Of a stretch of 64,000 bases of DNA, positions 44,561 to 57,003 are shown one piece after another; position 1 is the stretch's first letter; every line of letters starts with the position of its first letter. Where the stretch lies: NCBI GenBank assembly GCA_030490835.1, contig CM059971.1, positions 37,930,012-37,994,011 of the forward strand, given 5' to 3'. The DNA comes from Annona cherimola. Its lineage: Eukaryota > Streptophyta > Magnoliopsida > Magnoliales > Annonaceae. Position numbers and translations under genes: made by a program. Below the pieces are notes generated by a model. That model worked only from the letters and a program-made list of their open reading frames with translations, did not search any database and was not told the DNA's origin.

Positions 44561-45336
44561 AAATAGGGTTAGAGACGGAAGCGGGAAGGTAGGGCGGCCT
44601 TGCCAGCATGGGACAAATAGGAATCATTGAGGTTTTGTTTCATGGCGAAGAAGAGTTGTCCATAACAAGAAGAAATGAGAGAGAGACTACTAACGAGAAG
44701 GGTTTGAACCTAATGGCTAAAAACCTGCTTGACTCTATTTATTATTCTTATATCATCCTAGAGCATAGGATGCAACAGTCGAATGTCGGAGCTATGAGCA
44801 ACAGCACTAGAAAGCTAGTGATGGCCGAAGTAGTCGATAAAGAAGAGGCATTGGTGATGGCTTCACAGCCTTGCTGTTACAGCTAGTTAGGAATGGGGAA
44901 AAAATCTAAGATGGGGGGAGGCGAGGCTCTTTCATTTTTGGTGAGATGCAGGAGGCAGATCAGGAGTAGGGGCATTCTAATTTTGATGCTTTTCTTTTTA
45001 AATTTTTTTTTTGCTTGAATTAATTGAATTCGATCAAACCGTGATTACTGATGTGACCGTGGTTCATTTTGTTCGAGCAGTTTGTTTCAAGCAATTAGGA
45101 CCAGGTTTAATTGAATTGCAACATGACCGGTTTGGTTCTGATAACACTGATATTTAGCATTGATTTTATGCTCAAATCTCCTAATTACATGAATATCAAC
45201 TGAATATAAGAACTTACACTTAATTAAGCTAAATCTAGTATTAAATCTCACAAAGTTATGATTAAATCAATGTTCTAAACATAAAAACACTTAGAATATG
45301 AGGTACTAACACAATGCAAAACTAAGTCACTTAGTT
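44561..45336. other. Unassigned segment between two LTRs
   Basis: A 92-codon plus-strand frame (44,608-44,886, MGQIGIIEVLFHGEEELS) has no family I recognise and no conserved context. The rest is AT-rich with AACCGTGATT/GACCGGTTTGG-type words. It could be retroelement internal DNA or intergenic DNA. Confidence 0.35.
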
Positions 45337-45484
45337 GTAATTGTTGGAAACAATTGATAAAATCAAATACAAAATATCCCAAGCATGTGTTTTGATGATT
45401 AACAACACAATTTGAGTAAGTTTTAGCTACTAATGTGCTTTGTGTTTTGTTTAAGGATATAAAAATGAAAAATATGAAGTATAG

Positions 45485-46285
45485 CAGGTCAAGTCGACTC
45501 AGACATCGACTTAGGCCAAGTCGACTCAGACATCGACTTAGGCTAAGTCCATCCCCAAGTCGACTCCAGCAGCGACTTCAAGTGCCTATTTTTGTCCAGC
45601 GTTGAAATTGGGGACCAAGAGGTGCCAAAGTTGCAGACGAAGTCGAATCCACATGCGACTTGGGTGAAGTCGCAGGCCAAGTCGACTCCAGCATCAACTT
45701 CAGTTGAACAGGGCAAAATTTCAGAAATCAAGTCGAAGGTCAAGTAGACTTAAGGTCAGACTTGAGTCAAGTTGAAGACCAAGTCGACTTAAATATTCGA
45801 CTTGGAACATATGAAGATTAATCCAAGTCCAAAGCAAGCAGGTTGCATAAATTCATCCATTTAGATCAAAGACTATATATTGGACTTGTTCTTGCACACC
45901 AAGACTCAAGTTTTCAAGATTCCTTAGATATGAAACTAAAGGATTTTCATGTAAAGATTTTAAAACTAAAATAATGCAAATCAAAGGAGGAACACCTAAG
46001 CTGAAGAAGTTAAGCAAGCAAAAGACATTTCAAGAAAGCTTAAGCAGACTTGGCAAGATCATGAAGGTCAAGTCGCAAAACGAAGTCGACTTCAGCATCG
46101 ACTTGGGCGAAGTCGCACCCGAAGTCGACTCCATATGCGACTTGGGTCAAGTCCAAGGCCAAGTTGACCCAAAGATCAACTTGAACAAATGGAGCACAGC
46201 CAAAGTCGCGCCCGAAGTCGACTCCAGCATGCGACTTGAGCGAAGTCGCACACGAAGTCGACTCCACCTGCGACTTGGAGAAATA
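45485..46285. repeat. AAGTCGACT / CGACTT dyad field in the Sirevirus LTR U3
   Basis: At least eight perfect AAGTCGACT words, plus AAGTCG and CGACTT half-sites, pair as AAGTCGACTCCAGCATGCGACTT-like stem-loop dyads. From 46,082 to 46,280 they form a higher-order unit of about 45-60 bp (AAGTCGCACCCGAAGTCGAC then TGCGACTTGG). The motif also occurs in Sirevirus B LTRs (29,340; 31,650; 40,975-41,760). Confidence 0.85.
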
Positions 46286-46360
46286 ACGTTCGAATTTTTG
46301 AACATTGGAACATTTATTACGCGTCAATCAACTCCATAACGTTCAAAAATCTTCTTCCTC

Positions 46361-46369
46361 TATATATAG
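46361..46369 (+). promoter_or_regulatory. TATA box of the Sirevirus solo LTR
   Basis: CTATATATAGACACTC, about 75 bp downstream of the dyad field, followed by a leader with ACACACAAGTAAGAG. Standard plant LTR promoter layout. Confidence 0.65.
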
Positions 46370-47079
46370 ACACTCAAGCAAATGTGGAAACACACAAGTA
46401 AGAGCTGAAAAAGAGGAAAGAAGTGCTACTAAGAGTTTCAATCCACTTTTCTCTACAATTGAGTGATCTATACACTTTTAAAGGAAGAACAAACTTCAAA
46501 GTTGTTGTTTGCTTCAACGCAAAATGATTCGTTGCTCCTACAAATTCTTCCTCGAGCTGAAACGTGCTACACAAATCTGTAAAGTGTAGATTTCTTTCAT
46601 TTCATTTTGATATTCAGTTTTTAGTGCTTGGTTTGAGTTTGGTGTTTCAAACCAAGTTATAGCAAAGTAGGGTTGTGATTGAAGTGGAACTCGTCACCTA
46701 CTTGTGCTACTTGTTGTATACGCCCCCTAGAGCTAGAATCTAGAAGAGAGCGAAGGCTCTGGTTGTATATGCCCCCTAGAGCTAGAATCTAGAAGAGAGT
46801 GGAGACTCTAATTGTATTTGCGGAATACATAGTGGAACCCAAGTCACAAGGAAGTGTGAGCTTGGAAGAGTGGAGTAGGGAAGGTTGCCCGAACCACTAT
46901 AAATCTAGCCTATTGTTTTTCATTTCCGCTTTCATTATCTTACTGCTTTCCATTTGGCTCATTAAAGGGAATTAAACTAAACCGGGGTAAAGTTTCTAAT
47001 ATGAGTTTAATTTTTTTTTAATACCCAATTCACCTCTCCCCTCTTGGGTATTTGCCTTCAACTCGGGACCAACAGTAAT

Positions 47080-47500
47080 ATCTTGTAGAAGGTGACTATT
47101 CATCTTCTTCCTTCGTGTAGGGCTCACTTTGTAATGTTTGCTTGATCCAAGCCTGTGGATGCTTCTTTGGATTTATGATGGTTGCTTATGACCCTTCACT
47201 GACTAGGAATGATATGAATGAGGAAGAAAAGGATTCTAGTGCAAATATCAACTTTAGAGATAAACTAGACTTATGATTGTCCTTATTTGTATCTAGCATG
47301 ATATACATGCACAAGCATGTGTTGAGCCAATTAGTTGTCATGAGATTGCCTTGGTTTCCTATAAAAGGAGCATTTTAGTTGAGAGGGTGGTCTTATCTAT
47401 AAACTTGTGATTGAGTACTGATCAATGCAATAGCAGGATGATAGCTTCTCCCCTTTTAAAACTCCTTACAAGAGTTCTTAAGCTCCTACAATCGGGGTTT
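47080..47500. other. Unassigned segment between solo LTR and gypsy derivative
   Basis: Together with 44,561-45,336 it flanks the solo LTR target. No coding or repeat recognised. It abuts the remaining tip of the 3' LTR of the gypsy derivative near 47,480-47,504. Confidence 0.4.
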
Positions 47501-48286
47501 CATAATCCTCCCCCCTTACAATAGGTTTCGTCCCGAAACTTGTCATTTTCCATCACGCTTCTGTTGCACAATTTTCATCTTATCATATTATCAATCATCA
47601 ATCATCTCTAATAAAAAAGTCAGTATCCACTGCTGTCTTTCCATATACACATGACATATATGTGTAAATTTAATTTTATAGCAAAGATTATCAAAACATC
47701 ATTGAATTTTTTCAAAAGTCAGAAGAGACTTTTGCTAACTTCGTCTATAGTGTTTACAACTAGGTTATACTAGTGTAGACTACTAACTAAGTCAGTATAA
47801 AATATTTCTTTCCTTATCCTCCTTTCTAGTTTCTGTAAATCGGAAAGGGCCTTTATCATCCATTTCATCATTATCATGGAGAGATAATCCTCTCGCACCT
47901 ATCTTCGAATGCATCAAGATTAGAAATTAATCCCAAACAATTTCCTTTCTTTCCTGATCCATGTCATTCAAATTCTATATCATGATTTCTATTTCTTCCA
48001 TTCCTTTATTCTTTCTACATCTATCTCCCAATCATTGCTATGATATAACTTCCTATGGTATCATATTTTTCTTTCTTTTCATTTACTCTTTCTATACTCA
48101 TCTACCATTTCTTGATATGATATCATTCTTGTCTCATCATAAAAAGTATCATAGCTTCATAAACATATAGATCTAGACATTATCTTTGCCTATCTATCAA
48201 TTCATATTCTAATACCAACTTCTGTGGTATCACACATTTTCTATCATCCATAATTTTTCCCTTTCCACGCCTATTTACTAATCCTT

Positions 48287-48298
48287 GCTCTGATACCA
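48287..48298 (-). other. Primer binding site (tRNA-iMet) of the gypsy derivative
   Basis: Minus strand TGGTATCAGAGC, five bases from the LTR end CCACA; fixes LTR orientation for the whole family here. Confidence 0.9.
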
Positions 48299-48303
48299 TT
48301 CTC

Positions 48304-51300
48304 TGTGGTTCCCCGAACCGAGCATCACAACCTTACTCCAAGATCTATCGATTGGTAAATGTGAATCAGGATTGTTGCCCTGATCACACAACGGGTTCTT
48401 AATTGGATCTCGTCTAAATTTTTTTTCGTTTTTTTCTTTTTCTTTTCTTTCATCACATAAACATATATTCATCATCATTCATAATGGACTTATCCATATC
48501 ATCATAAATCATCAACTTCTCATATTATTTATAACTTCATAATTTCATATAACCTGTGTTTTTTTCGTCATATCCCATTAGGGCATTTATTCATACAAAA
48601 TTTACTAACCTTTGTAGATTCCTCTTTTCCTTTAGCATTACATGTCTTTTATCTCTTGGATTTCTCTACACCTGTCTGAGGTTGGAAAAAACAAAACATG
48701 AGTCGAAACTCAATAAGCAAGCATTTTTCTTTCATTTAAATGCATTTCTCTCCATTCGATAGAAGACACTTACCAAGTGATCAACTACCAATGGAATAGA
48801 AACATTTTCATAAACCATTCTTGAAAACCTTTTTATAAAACCTTTCATAAAACATATGTTTGCAAACATAACATGTAAACCTTGTTTTCATGGACATAAA
48901 AATATTTTTCATAAAACTTCCTTTCTCCAAGGACATTCTCATGTCCTTAAAACATTTTCCATAAAATATTTTTCAAAACAAGCATATGCATCATGCATTA
49001 CATTTCTGTCCGTCTGGTAGGTGACACTTACCAAGTGATCACCTTTTCCTCCTTAGGAGAGAAATATTCTCATGTCCTTAAAACATTTTTCATAAAATAT
49101 TTTTCAAAACAAGCATACGCATGCATTACGTTTCTATCCGTCTGGTAGGTGACACTTACCAAGTGATCACCTTTTCCTCCTTAGGAGAGAAACTCTTTCA
49201 TTAGATAGCTCGCTAGCTGGGCGGCTATCCGTTCCTTCTCCCATTTCAGGGAGGGTGCCGCCGGCATTTCGCCTTTTCAAGCGACTTGGCCTATGTAGAG
49301 GGGGCCCATCTTGCAACCGCGTCTGGTTTGCATATCCTCTACAGTAGACCTAGTACATAACTCATGTGCATATTCTTTTCTTCACATTCTTATGCTAGCA
49401 TGCTATTATAAAACTTCACAGACTCTAGTTTGTGACTTTTTCTTTTCAAAACTTAATGCTAGCATGTCATTTCAAAATAGTACAGACCTTGGCCTGTATT
49501 CCCTTTTATAACTTGAAAACTTGGCACAACCCAAGTTAACAAGTTAATAAAAATATTTTGTAAGGATGACCAACCTTAAATAATTTTATAAACATTTAAA
49601 TAACACATTTCTAAATCATTTGAAATATTTGAAGGAAACGTTTGGGAAATAGTAAATTCGAAACATTGCTAAAATGTTTATAAATAATTTTTGATCGGTA
49701 AAATAATTTTGAAAAACATTTTAATATTTGAAATCAAAAGACTTTGTAAATATTTTTCTTTTCGTTTTTGGGTTTTCTATGAACAAAGGATATACAAACA
49801 CATAATTCATTTTTCATACGATATCATATTCTTTGTCCAAATGTCACATGGGTTACTTCTATATGAAGGTAAGCTTGTATGATCCTTTGGTCATTACTTT
49901 TTAAAAAAGTCGTCATTCAAATCGATTATCGGTTGGCCTTCTTTAAATCCCTTTCAAAAAATTTTAATAAATCATTTCAAATTAGTTCGATAAAACCAAA
50001 TATTATTTTGAAGATCAAAATTTTTCTTTTTCCTTCATAATGCAACCATTTCTACATTTCTCCTCATTTTCATAAGGATTTGCTTATGATAAAGAAATTT
50101 TGACATATTTCATAGTTGCAATATAAAAACATATAAAATCATTTTCAAAAAGTTTGTTTGCTCACCTTGCTTGCTTAGCTTTCCGTCTCGCTTATCTCGT
50201 TGCCTTTACCTATACATATAAGAATGACATAACATTCATATACTTTCTTTTGCTTGCATGTAACTCAGTTTTCCAACCCCTTTTCATTAACATTCACAAC
50301 CCACTTGAATTCCAAGTCGGGTATACATCATAACTTATGCATTATATCATTCATTTCACCATCATAACTATCATAAATATTCATCTCAAATCATCATTTA
50401 GCAATATTGGAGCATTATTTACTCATTTTATACATGATCTTCCTGAATGCTCTATTTGCGCTCTAAATTTTTGATGTTTTGGCATAATTCGAATTAAGTA
50501 GCATAATTATGCTTATTTTCTTATGCTTAGGCATTATCTAAGCATGATTTTACCTTACTTAACATCCAAAAGAAATTTGGAAAGAATCTCCTTACCTGAA
50601 GTGAAGATATCCTCCTTCCTTCTCCTTTTTCTCTCTCTTCCCTTCTTTCCTTCCTTCCTCTTTTGCCTAAAACGTGGGTGGGGGTGGGATTTTGAGCTTT
50701 TTCTCAAGCTTGGGATGACTTGGGGTGTGAAATTTGTCCAAGCCCTTCACCCCTATTTATAGTATCCCAAATTTCATCAAATTGCATTCTACCCCTTGAA
50801 ATTTGGGTTTAATTATAAATATCTTTACTTAGGTCATTTTCACCTCATTTCCAAGCAATTTCTTATTATCCTAGGTGGAAAATTGCTGGCCACAAGTTGT
50901 CATAGCTGATTCATCCATTAATTGCTTGATTTTCATCAAAAGACGTAATTAATCTCAACTGTTGATTATCCTTGATTGAGCTCATCTCAACCATTAAATT
51001 TTTGGCACAAATTTCCATGCTAGCTTACGTTTTCCCATGGTGGACTTTGGGGGATTTTTGTATTTTTTATTTCATTAAAATATCATATCTTAAGCTACTT
51101 TTTTAAAAAGTAAGAAGTAGAATTAATGACTTGCTTTGAAAAAGTTAAGCTTCGCTTACTTGCTCGCTAAGAAATACATTTTCCATGATATTCTTCTTAA
51201 TCCAATCCATCCATCATATTCGGCATAATATTTTAGCCATCCTTACAAAATTTCACCTTAATCCGACTTCCGGATTGTAAGATATGAATTTTTCTATGTT

Positions 51301-51643
51301 TTCTTCTCAAAATCCATTAAAATCTGAAAATCATAAAAAAAATCCAAAAGCAATCTCTACTCCTCTTTTGTCTTTTAGTGGGAAGCTTCCTTTTTTGTCT
51401 TTTATGATTAAGTTAATCCAAAGTGATTAACTTAATATATTCTTTAATCCCACGTTTACTATTCACGTTTTACTATTCACATTTACTATTCATCCGAATT
51501 AACGTTCCGTAATTAGCTATTTAATCCTCCAATGTCATATATTGTAAAATATCATTAATATATATTTCATATAAATATCATTATATTACCTAGAGTTTAT
51601 AACTCTAGGGTTTCATACACGTTCCTAAAATCGGGGTTTCACA
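48304..51643 (-). repeat. 5' LTR of the gypsy derivative (3,340 bp)
   Basis: Colinear with 31,886-35,398 (for example GTGAATCAGGATTGTTGCCC, AGGAAGCTTCCCAC, ACTATAAATAGGGG), but with its own duplication: a 120-bp unit (CATAAAATATTTTTCAAAAC to CTTAGGAGAGAAA) twice at 48,950-49,195. TATA box at 50,754-50,761. No right-hand target duplication matches the left, as expected for a broken element. Confidence 0.87.
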
Positions 51644-53989
51644 AAACTGGTATAGTCACAACTCAAGCAATAAATTTAAAAATTTTAAAAATTAAAAATA
51701 AAGAAGATTGAGTGACAACATCCTCCTCTTAAATGGTTAAAATAGTGTTATATTTATCTCTTTTAAGTTTTCTTTTAATTTTTGCATTGTTAGTTACTTA
51801 TATTGATTTGCGTTTAGGTTCTTAAATGATGTCTAAGCTTATTCTATGAGTAACAACTCAATTCTTATCATAAGTACGGATACTATTTTACCTTGGATTT
51901 TGAAATTTTGAAAATTTATTTTTTGGATGTAAGCAATTTATCATGTTTAAGGAGTTCTATTTTATATGATGTTTGTTAACACCTAAAAATTTTCATATTA
52001 AAATTTTTAAATATCTATAATTATCTTATTTTTTAATTATTTCTTTATTTTTTTCTATACAACTATTCTATTTTTCGATCATTTCCATGTAACTACCAAT
52101 ACATCTAACCTATCAATTCAACTTGATTATCTTTACTCATCATTCTTACTCATATTATATCACATTATTTTCTTACATTTCGAAAATTTTTACACAAAAA
52201 TTTTTTCATCAAAAGTTTTATCACTCCCAAAATACACCCCATATCACCAAAAATATTTTTCATTTATAACTTTTGTCAAGTGCAAGTAACATCTTTTGAG
52301 AGTGAATATATAATTATTGAACTTTTCAAAAAACATAAAGCATAAACATAGCATTTAAAAGCTTGTAATACATGTAAACTTTGAATTATAAATAAATACA
52401 TAGGGATAAACATGACGAATAATTTAAAGTTTTAAAAATGAAAAAGGTTAAGTAGAAAACCTCTATGATTTGAATAAGATAAATATTGAATCATTATCCT
52501 TATTATATACATGACAAGTAATCTAAGATTAAATATATCACTGGAACTACTTCTATGAAACCTCTTTTGTTTGTAAATATTCTGATGGGAGATAAAAATC
52601 AACACCATCTATGGTATTTAGCATATTTTATATTACCTTTGAAACCCTTTTTATTTTTTTAGTTATCTATATATAGGTCCCATCTATAAATGTATACGAT
52701 CAACATAATAAAATAATTTGATACTAAAAATCAATTTTTAAGTAGTATTTTTAACATCTATACTATCTGAAATATCACTTTTATATAGATAAATGATTTC
52801 ATAAAGTATTACTATATTCTAATATATACTCAAATAAATGAAATTTTTTTCTTAATTTATACATGAATATATCTATTATGAGCAAATGTATTCATGTCCA
52901 TATTTGATTTGAGTGAAACTTAGTCTCCTAGTTTTACAAATAATGTTTAGTAGAATGAATAAATTAAAATTTTCATTCATCATTAACATCTAAAAAATGA
53001 AGAGGACTCCATAAAATCGCTTTTATGTAATCCTATATCATAACATTATATAAGTTATATATTAAGAGGCCTGATTATATATAATTAGTTATATATATGC
53101 TTAACTTACAATATTTATTTTTTAATTTTTTTAGTTAATATATTTTCCTAAGTATATTTAATTAATATACCAAAATTTTCATTTTATAATGCTTATATAT
53201 TTTTATTTTTAAAAATCAAGTTTTTAAGGGGTGAAAAATGGACTTATATGCCTCTGAAATTGATAATTTTTTAAAATAAAAAATAAATATATAGAAGATA
53301 GTAAAATAGCGAAACTTAATATGTATGTACAACTAATTGTATATAATTGAGATAAACAATAATAATTAATATATTTATTGCATCATAATCATGTCATGCT
53401 AGCATGATGGTTCAAGATGGTTTAACCAATTGTTGAACAGTTGAGCCTCAATCATACCTAAAACTGTTCGATTAACACTTTAGCATTAACGGGACAAATT
53501 CTACATATAGTTATGAATTTAAGATATTTTATTTAAAATTTCACTTATACTTATGCTATTAAAGATTTGTTAAAAGTGTCTTTAGCTTCCCTATAAAATA
53601 ACCTCAAAGCTAAGAATTTACATTTAAATAATATATGAGTTTGTGGTAGTAAAAGTGTTAAAAATACATTGGAATATACAAATAAATTTTTTTCGTCATT
53701 TTATAGGGGTGTTAATGGCCCATTTAATGAATCATTAACCGCATGAGTATAAATAAAATTTTAGAAAAATATATAAATATATTTAAATTTTTTAAAAAAT
53801 TATAGATATAAATAAATTAGTAATAAAACTCATGGTTATATTTTAAAATTTTTCCATTGCAGTGACATTTTTTTTATTGGAAAATATTTTATATCATATC
53901 TCAATTCATATTACATTCAAACCCTAAGACAACTCTAACAAGTTTACAATGGAAGACGGTAACAAGTTTCCATATATCAAGTGGGGATA
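51644..53989. other. AT-rich intergenic DNA upstream of the callose synthase gene
   Basis: No ORF above background, no RNA gene and no element termini were recognised except an old MITE-like stretch (52,670-52,840). Long A/T runs and TATATA tracts dominate. Confidence 0.6.
52670..52840. mobile_element. Old copy of the MITE-like family seen at 4151-4497
   Basis: Shared order of phrases: ATCAACATAATAAAATAATTT against ATCAACGTAATAAAATAGTTT, then TTTTTAACATCTATACTATC against TTTTCAACATCTAAACCGTC, then ATATAGATAAATGA against ATATGGATAAATGA, then CATAAAGT...TACTATATTCTAATAT. Divergence is clear, ends are not identifiable, so this is a decayed relative. Confidence 0.65.
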
Positions 53990-54559
53990 CCACTAATTCC
54001 CATCTAAGTATAAAGGGGACCAAATACCCTTACCTCGAATATGGTTCACCGGCCGGAAATTCGAACACTCACCGGCTGGAAACGGGAACACCGTTCCGCA
54101 GCCGGTGACCAGACGAGCGTTGCTCGTTTGGCCATTGCAGTGACATTTGAATGCACGCAACGGCGCTTCTTCTCTCTCGTCCTGTGATGGAAAAAAAAAA
54201 AAAAGCAAAAGCGCGGCAGCAATTCGTCCGTCTGGGGAAAAAGCAAGAGCGCACCGGCAAAGCAAAGCTCCCGACTTACGAAACTAACCCTGTTCTTTCT
54301 TTCTCATTCCTTACTTGCTCGAACGACAAACCGAAAGGCGAAAAAGCTCCAAAAAGAGATCTGAAACTTGAACCAAAAAAAAAAAAAAAGTAAAGGAAAG
54401 TAGGCAAAATCTATCTCCGTAAAATGTGCCCCACACCCCAAATCTTTCTTCCACTGTTCGCTCTCTTTCATACTCTCAATCCCTCTAATCAAGAGGAGGA
54501 GGAGAAAAACAGGAAGGAGGGAAGAGGAAATTCCATCCAACGACGACTTTGGTGGCCGG
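53990..54559 (+). promoter_or_regulatory. Promoter and 5' UTR region of the callose synthase gene
   Basis: Base composition switches from AT-rich to mixed near 53,990. A TATAAAGG word at 54,009-54,016 could be the TATA box. The following 540 bp includes a C/T-rich stretch and a purine-rich GAGGAGGAGAAAAACAGG leader just before the ATG, typical of plant 5' UTRs. Where transcription starts is not shown by sequence alone. Confidence 0.45.
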
Positions 54560-54776
54560 ATGGCGAGCAGCAGCGGCACCAAGGAACCCGACCAGATGCC
54601 GCCGAAATCCCTTTCCAGAAAGATGACAAGGATGCCGACCATGCTCGATGCAGACGACGGCGACAAGATTGCAGCCGTTGACAGCGAGCTCGTCCCATCG
54701 ACACTCAGCTCCATCATCCCCATCCTCCGTGTCGCCAATGATATTGAGCCCATCAATCCCCGCATTGCATATTTGT
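54560..54776 (+). CDS. CALS7: Callose synthase 7-like (glucan synthase-like), exon 1
   Basis: ATG at 54,560 in a good context (GCCGGATGGCG) opens 72 codons and one base: MASSSGTKEPDQMPPKSLSR, then KMTRMPTML, VDSELVPSTLSSI, IPILRVANDIEP and NPRIAYL, then donor T|GTAAGC. The SLSRKMTR start and DSELVPSSL...PILRVAN block are those of the plant callose synthase N-terminus, nearest to Arabidopsis CalS7/GSL7 as I recall it. The enzyme is a large plasma-membrane beta-1,3-glucan synthase of nearly 2,000 residues; CalS7 deposits callose in phloem sieve plates. This exon is cytosolic and non-catalytic. The frame is intact and joins exon 2 in phase. Subfamily call is less sure than family call. Confidence 0.85.
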
Positions 54777-56583
54777 GTAAGCTCTCCTGTCTCTTTTTTT
54801 TTTTTTTTTTTTTTAATTTTAATTTTCTTGTCTTTGCTGCCATTAATTCGTTCGTTATTGACTTAATTGTTATTACTGCTACTACTATTACTATGGTAAT
54901 TCTGATATTTAGCAATCGTTTTAAGTTTCACTGTTTTTGGATTGAGTTATCACATCAGCTCAATTAAGCTTCCGACTTGATTTTGGGGATGTCCATTGGA
55001 GTGAGGAAACTGGGTTGGGTGTAAAATCACTCTCGGATGATTTTAGACTAGAAGTGATTAAGCAAGAAGCAAATTTCTCTTTGAATTCTTTAATATCTAG
55101 CACTCATCAATATAAATTTAGTTATGCACTGTTAATTGCATGCTAAACCCACAAGTGATTTTTCTTTTTTTTTTTTTAAGTCATATGTGTGCCTGTATTC
55201 ATTTTATTTGACAATCTTTTGGGATTCATTAGAACCAGGTAAAGAACAGAACCAATCTGTTTTGGCCCAGTTAACATGGTCGACGAAATCCAATTTATTT
55301 GCCCTTCTTAATACTTTGTGTGTAGCTATGAGCATGAATTTTGTCTTTATAAAAAAATCACATGCACTACAAAGTTAGAATCATTTGAGTGTCAATGTCA
55401 AACGGTCGAAATTCCCACCTTGTGTTGTCCACATATATTTCTGTTCGAAATGCTTTTGAGTAAAATTATTAAATGGGTAATTTTGAGGATGATGAGTTGA
55501 TTCCATCAAATTATCTTAGTGGACTCAAGTAGGGAGTTCCTGCTTTCCATGTTTTGTGAATCGTTTAGAGAATCATTGTATGCATATCTGGAAAATAGTT
55601 CTATAAGATAGGCTTTGCTTTCAGCCTCCTTGTACGCACACCTATATGTATATGTAGGAAATACAAAGTGAACTTTGCTTTAAGCCAAAGTAAGGTTGAG
55701 TTCAAGAGGCCACATTATAGCTTATATTAATTATTTAAATTGTTCATTAGACACAACATCTCATACTGTGCTTAAGCATAAAACATTATCTTAAGTCATT
55801 ATTCGCATATCATGAAATGTGAAAAATATTTAAGAATTGTTAGGATCATTAAGACTTTTATAGTTTTATAGTTATTTGTTAATCCTATGAAACTTATGAT
55901 AAGATGCTCTAGAATCTAAGGGTTTTAGATCTGTTCAAATAAAATCTGAAGACACGAATTGCAATTTACAACTGTAATAATAATGAGAGATTGATGAGGA
56001 ACCAATTAATATTTCAGACTAAGTAGTACTAAAATTGACCACATTTAGTATGTAGGATCAATAATTCAAGAAAGTGGGAAAAATTGTAAGATGCTACAAA
56101 TAAAATTTAAGTAAGATGGTAAAAATGAAAGATGCTTTGGGAATTGATGCTAACTCTTTGAGTTCCAATTTTAATTGGAAGGAAAATGTTATAAGTTAAC
56201 TATAAGAATAACTATGCTTTTTGGGGTAGAATGTTGGGTAATAAGTACATCGAATTGGTATAATAGACATAAGAATGTTAAAGCAGATGAATGCTAAAAC
56301 AAGATCTATTTAAAAATTTGAAATGAAGGGTTTGTTTACTTTGAGGTAAAAAAAAGGGGAGGAAAAATTTATTGGAAATTTTTTTGAAAAAATAAGAGTG
56401 ACGTGATGCGACAGGAGTAATAATTAGGAATAAAGAGAATAAAGATAAAGTAGATGGATTAGTTGTATAAAAAGTTTGAAAAATGATTAGAATATAAAGA
56501 TAATAATAAAAAAATGAGTAGTTAGGTAGTTAAAAAGTAAAATCATATTAAAAGGCATTATACCAGCCATACATGAATGGGTA

Positions 56584-56940
56584 ATGTTTCAATGCATCCG
56601 GGTGGAAAACCCATTTTTTGATTTTTTTTGAAATTTCTTTTATAAAACTGTTAATTTAGGTGCATTTAATCTATTAACTAAGTTTTACCATTTTGAAAAA
56701 AGAGATAAATATATATATTCATGTTTTTTTTTAATTTAAATGGGAGGTAGGGGGGAGGTTAGTCATTTTGATGACTAAAATACCCCTTTTTTTTAAAAAC
56801 AATATATACACACATATCTAAATAGTAAAACTTAATGCATAAGTTGAATACATCTAGATTAATAGTTTCATGAAAAATTAAAAAAAGGTTTTGCACTTGG
56901 GTGCATTGAAATTTCACTAGATCTGGATGCATCGAGACAT
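56584..56940. mobile_element. MITE candidate with imperfect 16-bp inverted ends
   Basis: ATGTTTCAATGCATCC at the left and the reverse complement of ATGTCTCGATGCATCC at the right match at 14 of 16 bases over 357 bp. A second inward copy (ATTTCAATGCACCC reversed) lies near 56,895-56,912. The interior includes a GGTAGGGGGGAGGTTAGTCA block. No target duplication found. Confidence 0.5.
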
Positions 56941-57003
56941 GTCTCTACATTAATTGTCCTCAGGAGTATCAGCTGCATTACATCAGAGATTTTGTCCTGT
57001 ATT

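Larger units (their letters stand above)
45342..47074 (+). mobile_element. Solo LTR of a Sirevirus, 1,733 bp
   Basis: TGTTGGAAAC...GGGACCAACA with a perfect 5-bp duplication GTAAT (45,337-45,341 and 47,075-47,079). Both ends match the Sirevirus B LTR ends, so it is the same family with its internal region removed by LTR recombination. It contains the AAGTCGACT dyad field (45,485-46,285), a TATA box (46,361-46,369), a duplicated GAGCTAGAATCTAGAAGAGAG element (46,730-46,800), and the U5 end ATACCCAATTCACCTCTCCCC. Confidence 0.92.
47501..51643 (-). mobile_element. Gypsy deletion derivative: 5' LTR, PBS, short non-coding body, PPT
   Basis: On the minus strand: LTR TGTGAAACCCCGATT (51,643) to GGGGAACCACA (48,304), five bases GAGAA, PBS TGGTATCAGAGC (48,298-48,287), about 780 bp without coding, then CAAGTTTCGGGACGAAACC and the PPT AAGGGGGGAGGAT (near 47,515-47,505) and TATGAAACCCCGATTGTAGG, the first 20-odd bases of the 3' LTR, after which homology stops. 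The GGGACGAAA phrase and PPT are typical of the end of gypsy pol, so all of gag-pol is deleted between leader and tail. Same family as the solo LTR at 31,886. Non-autonomous. Confidence 0.82.

Noticed and set aside
41796..44882. A complete solo LTR with TSD CAGCT
   Set aside because: CAGCT does occur at 41,791 and near 44,878, but the inferred right terminus would end in TTA rather than CA, and the family U5 end is not recognisable there.
54304..54915. A 203-codon minus-strand ORF over callose synthase exon 1
   Set aside because: It is the reverse complement of a real exon and UTR, with runs of K and F from homopolymers.
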